Assembly (NCBI GenBank): GCA_035642125.1
Contig: DASQSZ010000409.1
Location: 1-9,591 of the forward strand
Source of the DNA: CALAED01 sp937891035
GTDB lineage: Bacteria; Actinomycetota; Actinomycetes; Streptosporangiales; Streptosporangiaceae
DNA length: 9,591 nt
Direction: 5' to 3'
Shown: one piece after another, positions 1 to 7,090 of the stretch
Layout: the number at the start of each line of letters is the position of its first letter
Numbering within the stretch: the stretch's first letter is position 1
Made by a program: the position numbers and the translations under genes
Notes under the pieces: model-generated
What the model saw: the letters and a program-made list of their open reading frames with translations, nothing else
The model's database searches: none
What the model was told of the DNA's origin: nothing

Positions 1-1404
1 AGTTTCTACGGCGTCGGCGCGTTCTTCGCGGCCATGGTCTTGACAACAGGAACCGCTTTGGCCTGCCCGGTCGACCCGGGCCCCGCGCCATCGGGCGCGG
101 GCGAGGGCCAGGACCGCACAACGACCCACGCCGCACACGGCGCCGGCGACGTGGGGAAGACGTCCGCCGCCGTATCCGAGGCGATCAAGGGTGTGGAGCA
201 CGTCGGCACCGTGCCCGACGCCAAGGACGCCACGTCGCTGGTGTTCATGGACTACGGCAAGGGCCCGGGCAAGCGGACCATCGTGTACGTCAGCGGCCGG
301 TTCGGGCTCAAGGGCTACGACATCACCGCCGACCCCACGCGGCCGCGGCTGGTCGGCGAGTTCAGCCTGCCCGGCTTCTGGCAGAGCGAGGACACCGACG
401 CCGACCACAAGCGGAAGATCATCTACCTCTCCCGTGACCCGCGCGCCTTTGGCGGCACCACGGACACCGGTGTATCCGGGGTCTACATCATCGACGTGTC
501 CAAGCCGGAGACCCCGACGCTGATCACCTTCCAGGAGCTCCCGGCCGGGCACACCACCAGCTGCATCAACGACTGCAAGTTCCTGTGGACCGGTGGCCCG
601 GCCAAGGCCGCCTGGCAGCCGGCCGACTGGGGCGGCCGGCCGGCCTGGGTCACCGACGTACGCGACCCGCGCCACCCCAAGGTCTTCCCCGATCCCATCG
701 ACCTGGGGCGTAATGACGGCAAGACCGACTACACCCACGACATCCAGGTCGACTCGGCCGGCGTGGCATGGTCGTCCGGGCGAGGCGGCGTACGCGGCTA
801 CTACACGCGGGGCCGGCACTTCGACCCGGTCGCCGAGCGGTTCCGCACCGCCACCGCGTGGGACCCGGTCCCGTACGCGGGCGGCGGCATCGACGAGGCC
901 ACCACGAACTCCTCGTTCATGCACAACAGCTTCCGCGCGGTCGGTCGGACCAAGGACCAGGGCGCCGACCCCCGCACGTGGGGGGACGGCAAGCTGCTCA
1001 TCGTCACCGAGGAGACCTTCAACGACGGCTGTGCCAACGACGGGCTGCTGGTCATCTCGTCTCTCGAAGGCTCGTTCGACGGGCAGGGCTGGCGGTCGAC
1101 GCCGGAGAACCCGTTCCGGTTGCGCACCATCGGCACCTGGAGCCCGGTGGGGCAGGAGGGCAGCCGCGAGGACACCGCCGACTGCTCGGCGCACTACTTC
1201 GACGTCAAGGACGGCGTGCTCGCGCAGGCGTTCTACAACCAGGGCGTCCGGTTCATCGACGTGCGCGACCCGACCAACCCCACACAGGTCGCCTACTTCC
1301 GCATGGACGACGCCCGGGCCTGGGCGGCGTACTGGCACGGCGGGCACGTCTACGTCGCCGATAACGTGCGCGGCATCGACATCCTCAGGCCGACCTTCCG
1401 CTGA
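1..1404 (+). CDS. Secreted LVIVD-repeat (beta-propeller-like) protein, 5' end cut by window
   Basis: The reading frame is open from base 1, so the gene begins before the window; 467 residues are visible. An ATG at 34 exists, but starting there would cut off most of a hydrophobic segment (SFYGVGAFFAAMVLTTGTALAC) that looks like the core of a signal peptide. Cleavage could be by signal peptidase I after the A-L-A, or the Cys could be lipidated, although A-L-A-C is a poor lipobox. The rest shows recurring blade-like elements: VYVSGRFGLKGYDI, GVYIIDVSKPETP, GVRFIDVRDPTNPTQVAYF and HVYVADNVRGIDIL. These are typical of LVIVD-repeat proteins, which are predicted beta-propellers outside the cytoplasm. 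Four further cysteines in SCINDC, DGCANDG and ADCSAH could form disulfides. No enzymatic function is established for such proteins. The next gene is convergent, so this gene is the end of its transcript. Confidence 0.8.
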   Translation, partial: SFYGVGAFFAAMVLTTGTALACPVDPGPAPSGAGEGQDRTTTHAAHGAGDVGKTSAAVSEAIKGVEHVGTVPDAKDATSLVFMDYGKGPGKRTIVYVSGRFGLKGYDITADPTRPRLVGEFSLPGFWQSEDTDADHKRKIIYLSRDPRAFGGTTDTGVSGVYIIDVSKPETPTLITFQELPAGHTTSCINDCKFLWTGGPAKAAWQPADWGGRPAWVTDVRDPRHPKVFPDPIDLGRNDGKTDYTHDIQVDSAGVAWSSGRGGVRGYYTRGRHFDPVAERFRTATAWDPVPYAGGGIDEATTNSSFMHNSFRAVGRTKDQGADPRTWGDGKLLIVTEETFNDGCANDGLLVISSLEGSFDGQGWRSTPENPFRLRTIGTWSPVGQEGSREDTADCSAHYFDVKDGVLAQAFYNQGVRFIDVRDPTNPTQVAYFRMDDARAWAAYWHGGHVYVADNVRGIDILRPTFR

Positions 1405-1505
1405 GCCGAGCCGCCCGCGGCGAGCCCGCCCCGGCTGCATCACCGTGTGCTGATCGAGCCCGCCCAGCCATCCAGCCGTCCTGCCGTCCTGCCGCTCCGG
1501 GGCGC

Positions 1506-2465
1506 TCAGCCGGTTCCGGCCATCGCGGCGAGGCGGCGGGCGAGCAGGGCGGCGGCCTGCCGCAGTTCCGGAGGCTCAAGTACCTCAGCCTCGAAGCCCA
1601 GCCGGGCGACGTGCACGGCGAGCCAGTCCAGCTCGTCCCCGCCGGCGACGAGCACGCACCATCCGTCGTGATCGTCCTCGACGCGTCCCACCTGGGGTGG
1701 GACCAGCTCCCGTATTCGGTCAGCCGGGGCGTGCAGGCGCACCCGGGCGAGATACCGGTACGGAGCCTCGGTCACGGACCGCTGCACGTAGGCGACCGGG
1801 TCCGGGTGCTCCCTGGCCCGGAAGCGCCAGGTCGTCGCCGCCACCTCGCGCATCCGGTCCAGCCGGAAGGTGCGCCAGTCGTCGCGGTCGACGTCCCTGG
1901 CCATCAGGTACCAGCGGCGGCTGGTGGCGACCATCCGGACCGGCTCGACCGTGCGCCCGCGCTCCCCGCCGTCGCGGCCGGCGTACCGGAACCGCACCCG
2001 CACGGCGTCGCGACAGGCCCGCGCGAGCGTCACCAGCAGCTCCGCGTCGATCTGGACCCCGGGGCCGACAAGGGTCTCGGTGGCGCCGTGCACCGCCCGC
2101 ACCTCGGCGCGCAGCCGGGGCGGCATCACCTGGTCGAGCTTCGTGAGCGCCCGCAGCGCCGCCTCGCCCGCCCCGGCGACCGTGCCACCCGAGGCCAGCC
2201 GCAGGGACACCGCCGTCGCGATCGCCTCCTCGTCGTCGAGGAGTAGCGGCGGCAGCCGGGTGCCCGCGCCGAGCTGGTAGCCGCCGCCGACGCCCGCGGT
2301 CGCGAGCACGGGGTAGCCGAGCGCGCGCAGCCGTTCGACGTCACGGCGCACGGAGCGGTCGGTGACCCCAAGCTCGGCGGCGAGCTCGGCGGCGGTCCAG
2401 GACGGGCGGCGCTGCAACAGCGCCAGCAACCGCAGCACCCGCTCGGTCGTCGCCTCAACGGTCAC
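1506..2465 (-). CDS. HTH/WYL-domain transcriptional regulator (YafY-like)
   Basis: Residue numbers count from an in-frame ATG at 2495. Residues about 16-75 form a winged HTH (RVLRLLALLQRRPSWTAAEL, then DRSVRRDVERLRALGYPV and GGGYQL), the arrangement of DeoR/YafY-type regulators. Residues about 150-225 are a WYL domain with the name motif in SRRWYLMARDVDR and the following FRLDRM element; a WYL C-terminal extension follows to 329. WYL domains are thought to sense ligands, and in actinomycetes such proteins commonly control adjacent genes. I prefer the GTG at 2465 (TVEATTERV), which has a purine-rich stretch (GGAACGATGAAG) before it, whereas the ATG at 2495 is preceded by a pyrimidine-rich TTCCTAG. 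The choice changes ten residues. It is divergent from the DinB/VOC pair, which is its likely target (inference). Confidence 0.88.
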   Translation of the reverse strand: MTVEATTERVLRLLALLQRRPSWTAAELAAELGVTDRSVRRDVERLRALGYPVLATAGVGGGYQLGAGTRLPPLLLDDEEAIATAVSLRLASGGTVAGAGEAALRALTKLDQVMPPRLRAEVRAVHGATETLVGPGVQIDAELLVTLARACRDAVRVRFRYAGRDGGERGRTVEPVRMVATSRRWYLMARDVDRDDWRTFRLDRMREVAATTWRFRAREHPDPVAYVQRSVTEAPYRYLARVRLHAPADRIRELVPPQVGRVEDDHDGWCVLVAGGDELDWLAVHVARLGFEAEVLEPPELRQAAALLARRLAAMAGTG

Positions 2466-2474
2466 GGCTTCATC

Positions 2475-2503
2475 GTTCCACAAATCGAGGAACATCTAGG
2501 AAC
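2475..2503. promoter_or_regulatory. Candidate operator: repeated GTTCC/GGAAC half-sites
   Basis: In the divergent spacer between the WYL regulator and the DinB gene there is GTTCC at 2475-2479, its inverted copy GGAAC at 2489-2493, and a further direct copy at 2499-2503. The last two sit in a longer direct repeat (AGGAACATCT, then AGGAACGTATCT) with a 10-bp period, about one helical turn. This is the layout expected of a regulator-binding site, and the WYL protein encoded alongside is the obvious candidate. The half-sites are only 5 bp, so chance is possible. If the regulator starts at 2495 instead of 2465, part of the site lies within its coding sequence. Confidence 0.35.
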
Positions 2504-2536
2504 GTATCTGTCCGCTATAGGGGGCAGGCTGAAACC

Positions 2537-3163
2537 ATGAGTGACCTGATCTGGAACCCAATGCTCCGTGACCAGCTCGTCTGGCACTGGACCGACCATT
2601 TGCGCGATCGCCTCGACGGACTCACCGACGCCGAGTACTTCTGGGAGCCGGTGCCCGGCTGCTGGAGCGTGCGCCCGCGCGGCACGAGCGCCGCGCCGGT
2701 GCAGGCCGGCTCCGGCGCGATGACCATCGACTTCGCGATGCCGGAGCCCGACCCGCCGCCGCTCACGACGATCGCCTGGCGACTCGGGCACGTGATCGTC
2801 GGCGTGCTCGCGATGCGCAACGCCGCGCACTTCGGTCGCGCGCCCACCGACTACCAGTCGTTCGAGTACGCCCCGACGGCGGCAACGGCGCTGGCCCAGC
2901 TCGACGCCGAGTACGCCACCTGGCTGGCCGGGGTCGAGTCGCTCGGCGAGGACGGCCTCGCCCGCCCGAGCGGACCGGCGGAGGGACCCTACGCCGAGCA
3001 GCCGCTGGCGGTGCTTGTGCTGCACATCAACCGCGAGCTGATCCACCATCTGGCCGAGGTGTGCCTGCTCCGCGACCTCTACCTGTACACCCACCGGCAG
3101 CCAAGCGGCGGATCCGGCGACAGACCCATCAGCAAAATCCCGGCAGGAGGCGAACTGATATGA
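2537..3163 (+). CDS. DinB-superfamily (putative metal-binding four-helix) protein
   Basis: The 208-residue product has the DinB/YfiT-like layout. An N-terminal helix contains WHWTDHLRDRLDGLTDAEYFWEPVPGCWSV, the typical 'L..l.W.p.p..WS' opening of the family. A second helix contains TIAWRLGH (His85), and a later one HINRELIHHLAEVCLLRDLYL (His163, His170/171). In the family, three histidines from such helices bind a divalent metal, and some members are thiol-dependent transferases (mycothiol or bacillithiol as cofactor). The exact reaction here cannot be read from sequence. The ATG at 2537 has a G-rich stretch (AGGGGGCAGG, 2519-2528) upstream. Its stop overlaps the start of the VOC gene in an ATGA, so the two are probably translationally coupled. 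The product ends in a loose tail (PSGGSGDRPISKIPAGGELI), part of which lies over the ribosome-binding site of the next gene. Confidence 0.83.
   Translation: MSDLIWNPMLRDQLVWHWTDHLRDRLDGLTDAEYFWEPVPGCWSVRPRGTSAAPVQAGSGAMTIDFAMPEPDPPPLTTIAWRLGHVIVGVLAMRNAAHFGRAPTDYQSFEYAPTAATALAQLDAEYATWLAGVESLGEDGLARPSGPAEGPYAEQPLAVLVLHINRELIHHLAEVCLLRDLYLYTHRQPSGGSGDRPISKIPAGGELI
3145..3150 (+). promoter_or_regulatory. Ribosome binding site of the VOC gene
   Basis: AGGAGG ends nine bases before the ATG at 3160. It decides the start: the same frame runs open to an upstream ATG at 3061, but that would add 33 Arg/Pro-rich residues unlike any VOC protein. The site lies inside the 3' end of the DinB gene. Confidence 0.7.
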
Positions 3164-3597
3164 CCCGCGACGTGCAGATCACCTTCGACTGCGCCGACCC
3201 GTCCGCGTTGGCGGCGTTTTGGGCCGAAGCCCTCGGCTACCAGGTACAGGATCCGCCCATGGGCTTCGAGTCGTGGGAGCAGGCCCTGGAGGCGATGGGC
3301 GTGCCGCCGGAACGGCGCAACGACGCCTCGGCGGTGGTCGATCCCAAGGGCGCCGGGCCGCGGCTGTTCTTCCAGCGGGTGCCGGAGCCCAAACGGGCCA
3401 AAAACCGCGTGCACCTCGATGTGCGAGCCGCCCCCGGGCTGGATGGCGACGCGCGGATGGCGGCGCTGGAGGAGGCGGCCGAGCGGCTCGTGTCCCACGG
3501 CGCCACCCGGCTCCGGCGCCACGAGCCAGAGCCTCCGCTCGGCGCCGGGCACATCGTGATGACCGATCCCGAGGGCAACGAGTTCTGCCTGGACTGA
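3160..3597 (+). CDS. VOC-family (glyoxalase/bleomycin-resistance-like) protein
   Basis: The 145-residue product fits a single two-module VOC protein of the glyoxalase-like group common in actinomycetes. It opens with VQITFDCADPSALAAFWAEALGY (residues 5-27), has the central strand KNRVHLDV (81-88), and closes with HIVMTDPEGNEFCLD (131-145). His85 in RVHLDV and the Glu in GNEFCL occupy places where VOC enzymes hold metal ligands, but many members of this subgroup have no known activity, so the substrate is unknown. The gene overlaps the DinB gene by four bases (ATGA at 3160-3163) and is preceded by a strong Shine-Dalgarno sequence. Pairing of small VOC and DinB proteins beside a WYL regulator suggests a small stress or detoxification operon (inference). 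It converges on the ATPase gene 30 bases away. Confidence 0.88.
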   Translation: MTRDVQITFDCADPSALAAFWAEALGYQVQDPPMGFESWEQALEAMGVPPERRNDASAVVDPKGAGPRLFFQRVPEPKRAKNRVHLDVRAAPGLDGDARMAALEEAAERLVSHGATRLRRHEPEPPLGAGHIVMTDPEGNEFCLD

Positions 3598-3627
3598 TCG
3601 GCTGCGGCGGCGGTTCCGATCGCGGCC

Positions 3628-5268
3628 TCAGCGGAGCGCGTGGGCCCTGGCCAGCAGCGCGAGCGTGGCGGGGTGGCCGGGGCGGGAGAAGACGTCGCCG
3701 GTGGGGCCGGCCTCGGCGACGCGGCCGGCGTCCAGCACGGTGACGGTGTCGGTCCTGTCGGCGATGAGGTTCAGGTCGTGGCTGATCAGGACGAGGGCGA
3801 TGTCGCGGCGGCCGCGCAGGTCCATCAGCAGGTCCATGATCGCTTCTGCGGTGGCGGCGTCGAGGGCCGATGTGACCTCGTCGCAGATGAGTACGTCCGG
3901 GTCGGCGGCGATGGCGCGGGCGATGGCGACGCGCTGCCGCTGCCCGCCGGACAACTCGTGGGGATAGCGCGCCGCGTGCTCGGCCGGCAGGCCGACGTGG
4001 TCCAGGAGTTCCGCGACCCGGCCGGGCACGTCCCCCGGCGGACACCGGCGGTGCAGGCGCAGCGGCCGCCCGATCGCGGCGCCGATCGTCCGGCTGGGGT
4101 TCAGCGCGCCGAGGGGGTTTTGCGTGACGAGCTGGATTCGGCGCCGCTGTTCCCGGCGGCGGCCGCGCAGGCCGGCCTTGAGTGGCCGGCCGTCGAGGGT
4201 GATCGTTCCTTCGGAGGTCTGCTGCAGGCCGACGATGGCGCGGGCCAGCGTGGTCTTGCCAGAGCCGGAGGCGCCGACGAGCCCGGCTGAGGCGCCGGGG
4301 GCGACGGAGAGGTCGACCCGGTTCAGCGCGACGACGTGGCGGCCGGGCCGGCCGAGCGTGGCACTGACGCCCTGGACCGCGAGGACGGGGGTGCCGGCCG
4401 CGGCGCCGGCCGGGGGCGGCCCCACGCCGGGGGTGGCGGCCGGGCGCGGACCGGCGGCCGACCGGCGGTCGCGGCTCGTGATGCCCAGCTCCACGACGTC
4501 GTCGGCGATGCGGGTGACCAGTTCGGTGTCATGGCAGGAGAACGCGACGGCGAGGCGGTGCGTGCGGGCGAGGTGCCGAAGGAGTTCGCCGATTTCCTCG
4601 CGTAGTGCCGGGTGCAGCCCCGCGGTCGGCTCGTCGAGCAGGAGCACGTCGGGGCGGCGGGCCAGGGCGCGGGCGATGGCGACGCGTCGTTGCTGGCCGC
4701 CGGACAGGGCGCCGGGACGCCGGGCGGTGAGGCCTTCGTCGTCTGGCAGGTGCACCTCGGCCAGCAGCGCGCCGACCGCTGCGCGGCCGCGGTCGGCGGG
4801 CGGAGCGAGTTCGGTGAGCAGCGTGCGCACGCGCATTCGGGGGTTGAGGGTGGAGCCGGGGTCTTGGCCGACGAAGCCGATCCGCTGTCGGCGCAGGGCG
4901 CGCAGGTCCCGGCCGGTCAGGGTGAACAGGTCGTGGCCGAGGACCTCGACGCGGCCGGCGGTACGGGTGGTGCCGGGCGGCACGTGGCCGGTGATGGCGC
5001 GCAGCAGGGTCGTCTTGCCGGCGCCGGACGGGCCGGTCACCGCGAGCAGGTGGCCGGGGAACAGCGCGAGTTCGGCGTCGCGCAGCAGGTCCCGGCCACC
5101 CGCGGCGGCGGAGATCGTGAGCGCGCGGACCGTGACCGTCGGCACGTCCAGCATGTCCGGCCCGTCCAGTACGCCGGGTACGTCCGGCCTGTTGGGGGGC
5201 ACGTGCGGCGGTCGTCCTTCGGTTCCCGGCCGGCCGGGTGGGCCGTATCGGTCGGGGGCGTGGCTCAT
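3628..5268 (-). CDS. Fused two-domain ATPase of a Dpp/Opp-type ABC importer (DppD-DppF fusion)
   Basis: This 546-residue protein carries both ATP-hydrolysing domains of the importer. Domain 1 (about 45-265) has Walker A GPSGAGKTT (79-87), Q-loop Gln135, signature LSGGQ (188-192), Walker B VLLLDEP (208-214) and switch His246. Domain 2 (about 295-546) has Walker A GASGSGKTT (332-340), Gln383, LSGGQ (439-443), Walker B VLICDE (459-464) and His497. A Pro/Ala/Gly-rich linker (about 266-293) joins them. Domain 1 has AGLH where the D-loop is usually SALD, while domain 2 has the normal SALD. The start at 5268 overlaps the permease stop as ATGA. The first 42 residues are a Pro/Asp/Gly-rich tail absent from the usual fold, so a start at Met39 (5154) is possible. 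It is the last gene of the operon and cytoplasmic, docking on the two permeases. Confidence 0.93.
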   Translation of the reverse strand: MSHAPDRYGPPGRPGTEGRPPHVPPNRPDVPGVLDGPDMLDVPTVTVRALTISAAAGGRDLLRDAELALFPGHLLAVTGPSGAGKTTLLRAITGHVPPGTTRTAGRVEVLGHDLFTLTGRDLRALRRQRIGFVGQDPGSTLNPRMRVRTLLTELAPPADRGRAAVGALLAEVHLPDDEGLTARRPGALSGGQQRRVAIARALARRPDVLLLDEPTAGLHPALREEIGELLRHLARTHRLAVAFSCHDTELVTRIADDVVELGITSRDRRSAAGPRPAATPGVGPPPAGAAAGTPVLAVQGVSATLGRPGRHVVALNRVDLSVAPGASAGLVGASGSGKTTLARAIVGLQQTSEGTITLDGRPLKAGLRGRRREQRRRIQLVTQNPLGALNPSRTIGAAIGRPLRLHRRCPPGDVPGRVAELLDHVGLPAEHAARYPHELSGGQRQRVAIARAIAADPDVLICDEVTSALDAATAEAIMDLLMDLRGRRDIALVLISHDLNLIADRTDTVTVLDAGRVAEAGPTGDVFSRPGHPATLALLARAHALR

Positions 5269-6062
5269 CGGACGGTCACCGCCGTCCGGCCGGTCTGCGG
5301 GGCGAGGGCGTGCGCGGCGTGGTTGACGGTGAGGGCGACCAGCCCGATGGCCAGGCTGGGCACGACGACCGCCCACGGGTTGAGCAGGATGCCCGCCGCG
5401 TTCTCGCGGATCATCAGCGCCCAGTCGGCTGTCGGGGGTTGCGGTCCGACCTGGAGAAACCCGGCGGTGGACACGACGTACACGGCGGCGACGAACCGGA
5501 GCCCGAAAACGGCGAGCAAGGTGGCGCGCAGGTTGGGCAAGACGTCGCGCAGGACCAGGTGCCACAGCCGTTCCCCGCCGGCCGCGGCCGCCTCGACGTA
5601 GCCGGCGGCGGTGACCGGTGCGGCAGCGGCGGCGGTGAGCCGTATCGCGTACGGCAGTCCGGTGCCGACGGCGGCGGCGATGACCGCGAGCCGGCCGCCG
5701 CCCGGCCAGGACAGCGCGACGAGCAGCACGGCCAGCACCGCCGGGAGCAGCATGAAGACGTCCGCGGTCCGTTCGACCAGCCGCCCGAGCGCGGGGCGCA
5801 GGGCGCCCACGGCCCCGAGCACCGCGGCGATCGCGGTGACGAGGGCGGCGATGAGCAGGGCGGAGACGATGAGTTCGCGGCCACCGATCAGGACGCGGCT
5901 GAGCACGTCCCTGCCGAGCTGGTCGCCGCCGAGGGCGAAGCCGCCGCCCGGCGTGCCGTAGGGGAGGGTGACGGGGGCGTCTTCGGGATGCGGCGCCAGC
6001 CACGGTCCGGCCAGGACGAGCGCGATCAGCACCAGCGCCGGCGCCAGGCGCCGCGCGGTCAT
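5265..6062 (-). CDS. DppC-like ABC transporter permease
   Basis: This inner-membrane permease of 265 residues has an N-terminal membrane segment (about 6-23) and the conserved DppC/OppC entry motif GGDQLGRDVLSRVL (45-58). Several hydrophobic segments follow (about 64-87, 100-118, 124-143, 181-203, 229-248). The cytoplasmic EAA loop that contacts the ATPase is EAAAAGGERLWHLVLRDVLP (157-176). GFLQVGPQPPTADWALMI (201-218) is the characteristic C-terminal family motif. The ATG at 6062 has a good ribosome-binding site (GGGAGG, complement of 6069-6074) and overlaps the preceding permease stop by four bases; its own stop overlaps the ATPase start in the same way. At 265 residues it is a little shorter than many DppC proteins, lacking a long cytoplasmic N-terminal tail. 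Confidence 0.92.
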   Translation of the reverse strand: MTARRLAPALVLIALVLAGPWLAPHPEDAPVTLPYGTPGGGFALGGDQLGRDVLSRVLIGGRELIVSALLIAALVTAIAAVLGAVGALRPALGRLVERTADVFMLLPAVLAVLLVALSWPGGGRLAVIAAAVGTGLPYAIRLTAAAAAPVTAAGYVEAAAAGGERLWHLVLRDVLPNLRATLLAVFGLRFVAAVYVVSTAGFLQVGPQPPTADWALMIRENAAGILLNPWAVVVPSLAIGLVALTVNHAAHALAPQTGRTAVTVR

Positions 6063-7090
6063 CCGCCGCCTCCCGCGACGGCGTCGCCTCCCGTGGCGAC
6101 GTCTCGCACCAGGTCGGCCAGCAGCAGCACCCCAGTGATGACCGCGCCGGTCAGCGCGATGATCGCGGCGACAACGGGACTGTCGCGGTCGCCGACCGCG
6201 CCGGCGAGAACCGAGCCGACACCGGGATGGTTGAAGATGGTCTCCACCACGACCGCGCCGCCGAGGAGCATGCCGGTCGATGTGGCCAGGCCAGCCGTGA
6301 TGGCCGGCAGCGCCCCTGGCAGCAGGTGGCGGGTCAGGACACGGTACGGCGACAGCCCGTCGAGCACGGCCGCCTCCACGTGCGGCGCCCGGGCCTCGTC
6401 GGCGAGCGCGGCCCGGACGATGCGGGTGTTCCAACCGGTCTGCGGGATGGTGAGCGCGAGCACCGGCAGGATCAGCATCTGCCAGGATGCGAGCCCGCCG
6501 TCCGCGCCGGTGATGGTGACGGCGGGCAGCCAGCCGGCCCACAGCGACAGCACCAGCACAAGGGCGACCGCGATCACGAACTCGGGCAGGGCGAGCAGCG
6601 CGGTGGCCGTCCCGGACACGGCCCGGTCCAGCACGCCGCCCGGCCGGCTCGCCGCCCAGCAGCCGAGCGCGACGGACAGAACGGTGGTGAGCAGCAGCGC
6701 GATGCCGCCGAGCAGCAAGGTGTTGGGCAGCGGGCCGCCGAGCAGGGCGGCCACCGGCTCGCCGCGGGCCGAGGTGCCCAGGTCGCCGGTCGGCAGCCCG
6801 GTCATCCAATCCCACAATCGCTCGAGGACCGGCCGGTCGAGGCCGAGCAGCTCACGGCGCCTGGCCAGGTCGGCGGCGCTCTCGCCGCGCACCGACGTCG
6901 CGGTGGCGGCGTCGCCAGGCAGCAGTTCGACCGTGGCGAACACCAGCCCGAGCAGCGCCGCCATCAGCAACGCGCGCCGCAGCAGCAGGCCGGCGACGCG
7001 AACCGGCAGCGCCGTCGCCCGCCGCCTCATCGGCGTGGTCGCGGGCGGGGACGGGGGCGGGGGCGAGCCGGCGGTCAGCCGGTCAGCCAT
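6059..7090 (-). CDS. DppB-like ABC transporter permease
   Basis: The 343-residue inner-membrane permease begins with a short Pro-rich cytoplasmic tail (1-30), then a first membrane helix (about 33-56) followed by LLPGD (56-60), the DppB/OppB motif after helix 1. Further membrane segments lie at about 121-146, 157-185, 203-217, 262-284 and 304-328. The EAA loop is EAAVLDGLSPYRVLTRHLLP (239-258), and VVETIFNHPGVGSVL (281-295) is the diagnostic DppB-family motif. The ATG at 7090 lies inside the end of the solute-binding protein gene (16-base overlap) with a weak AGAAG upstream. Met21 (7030) is an alternative start, but no ribosome-binding site precedes it. Together with the DppC-like subunit it forms the channel. 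Confidence 0.92.
   Translation of the reverse strand: MADRLTAGSPPPPSPPATTPMRRRATALPVRVAGLLLRRALLMAALLGLVFATVELLPGDAATATSVRGESAADLARRRELLGLDRPVLERLWDWMTGLPTGDLGTSARGEPVAALLGGPLPNTLLLGGIALLLTTVLSVALGCWAASRPGGVLDRAVSGTATALLALPEFVIAVALVLVLSLWAGWLPAVTITGADGGLASWQMLILPVLALTIPQTGWNTRIVRAALADEARAPHVEAAVLDGLSPYRVLTRHLLPGALPAITAGLATSTGMLLGGAVVVETIFNHPGVGSVLAGAVGDRDSPVVAAIIALTGAVITGVLLLADLVRDVATGGDAVAGGGG

Noticed and set aside
1405..1505. Spacer between the convergent LVIVD and WYL genes, searched for a terminator or small RNA
   Set aside because: It contains only a short direct repeat (CGTCCTGC twice) and G+C-rich sequence; no stable hairpin with a T-run and no supported small gene.
3596..3621. Inverted repeat GATCGG...CCGATC between the convergent VOC and ATPase genes, as a bidirectional terminator
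   Set aside because: The stem is only six pairs with a 14-base loop and no T-run on either side, so it is not convincing as an intrinsic terminator, though its position is suggestive.
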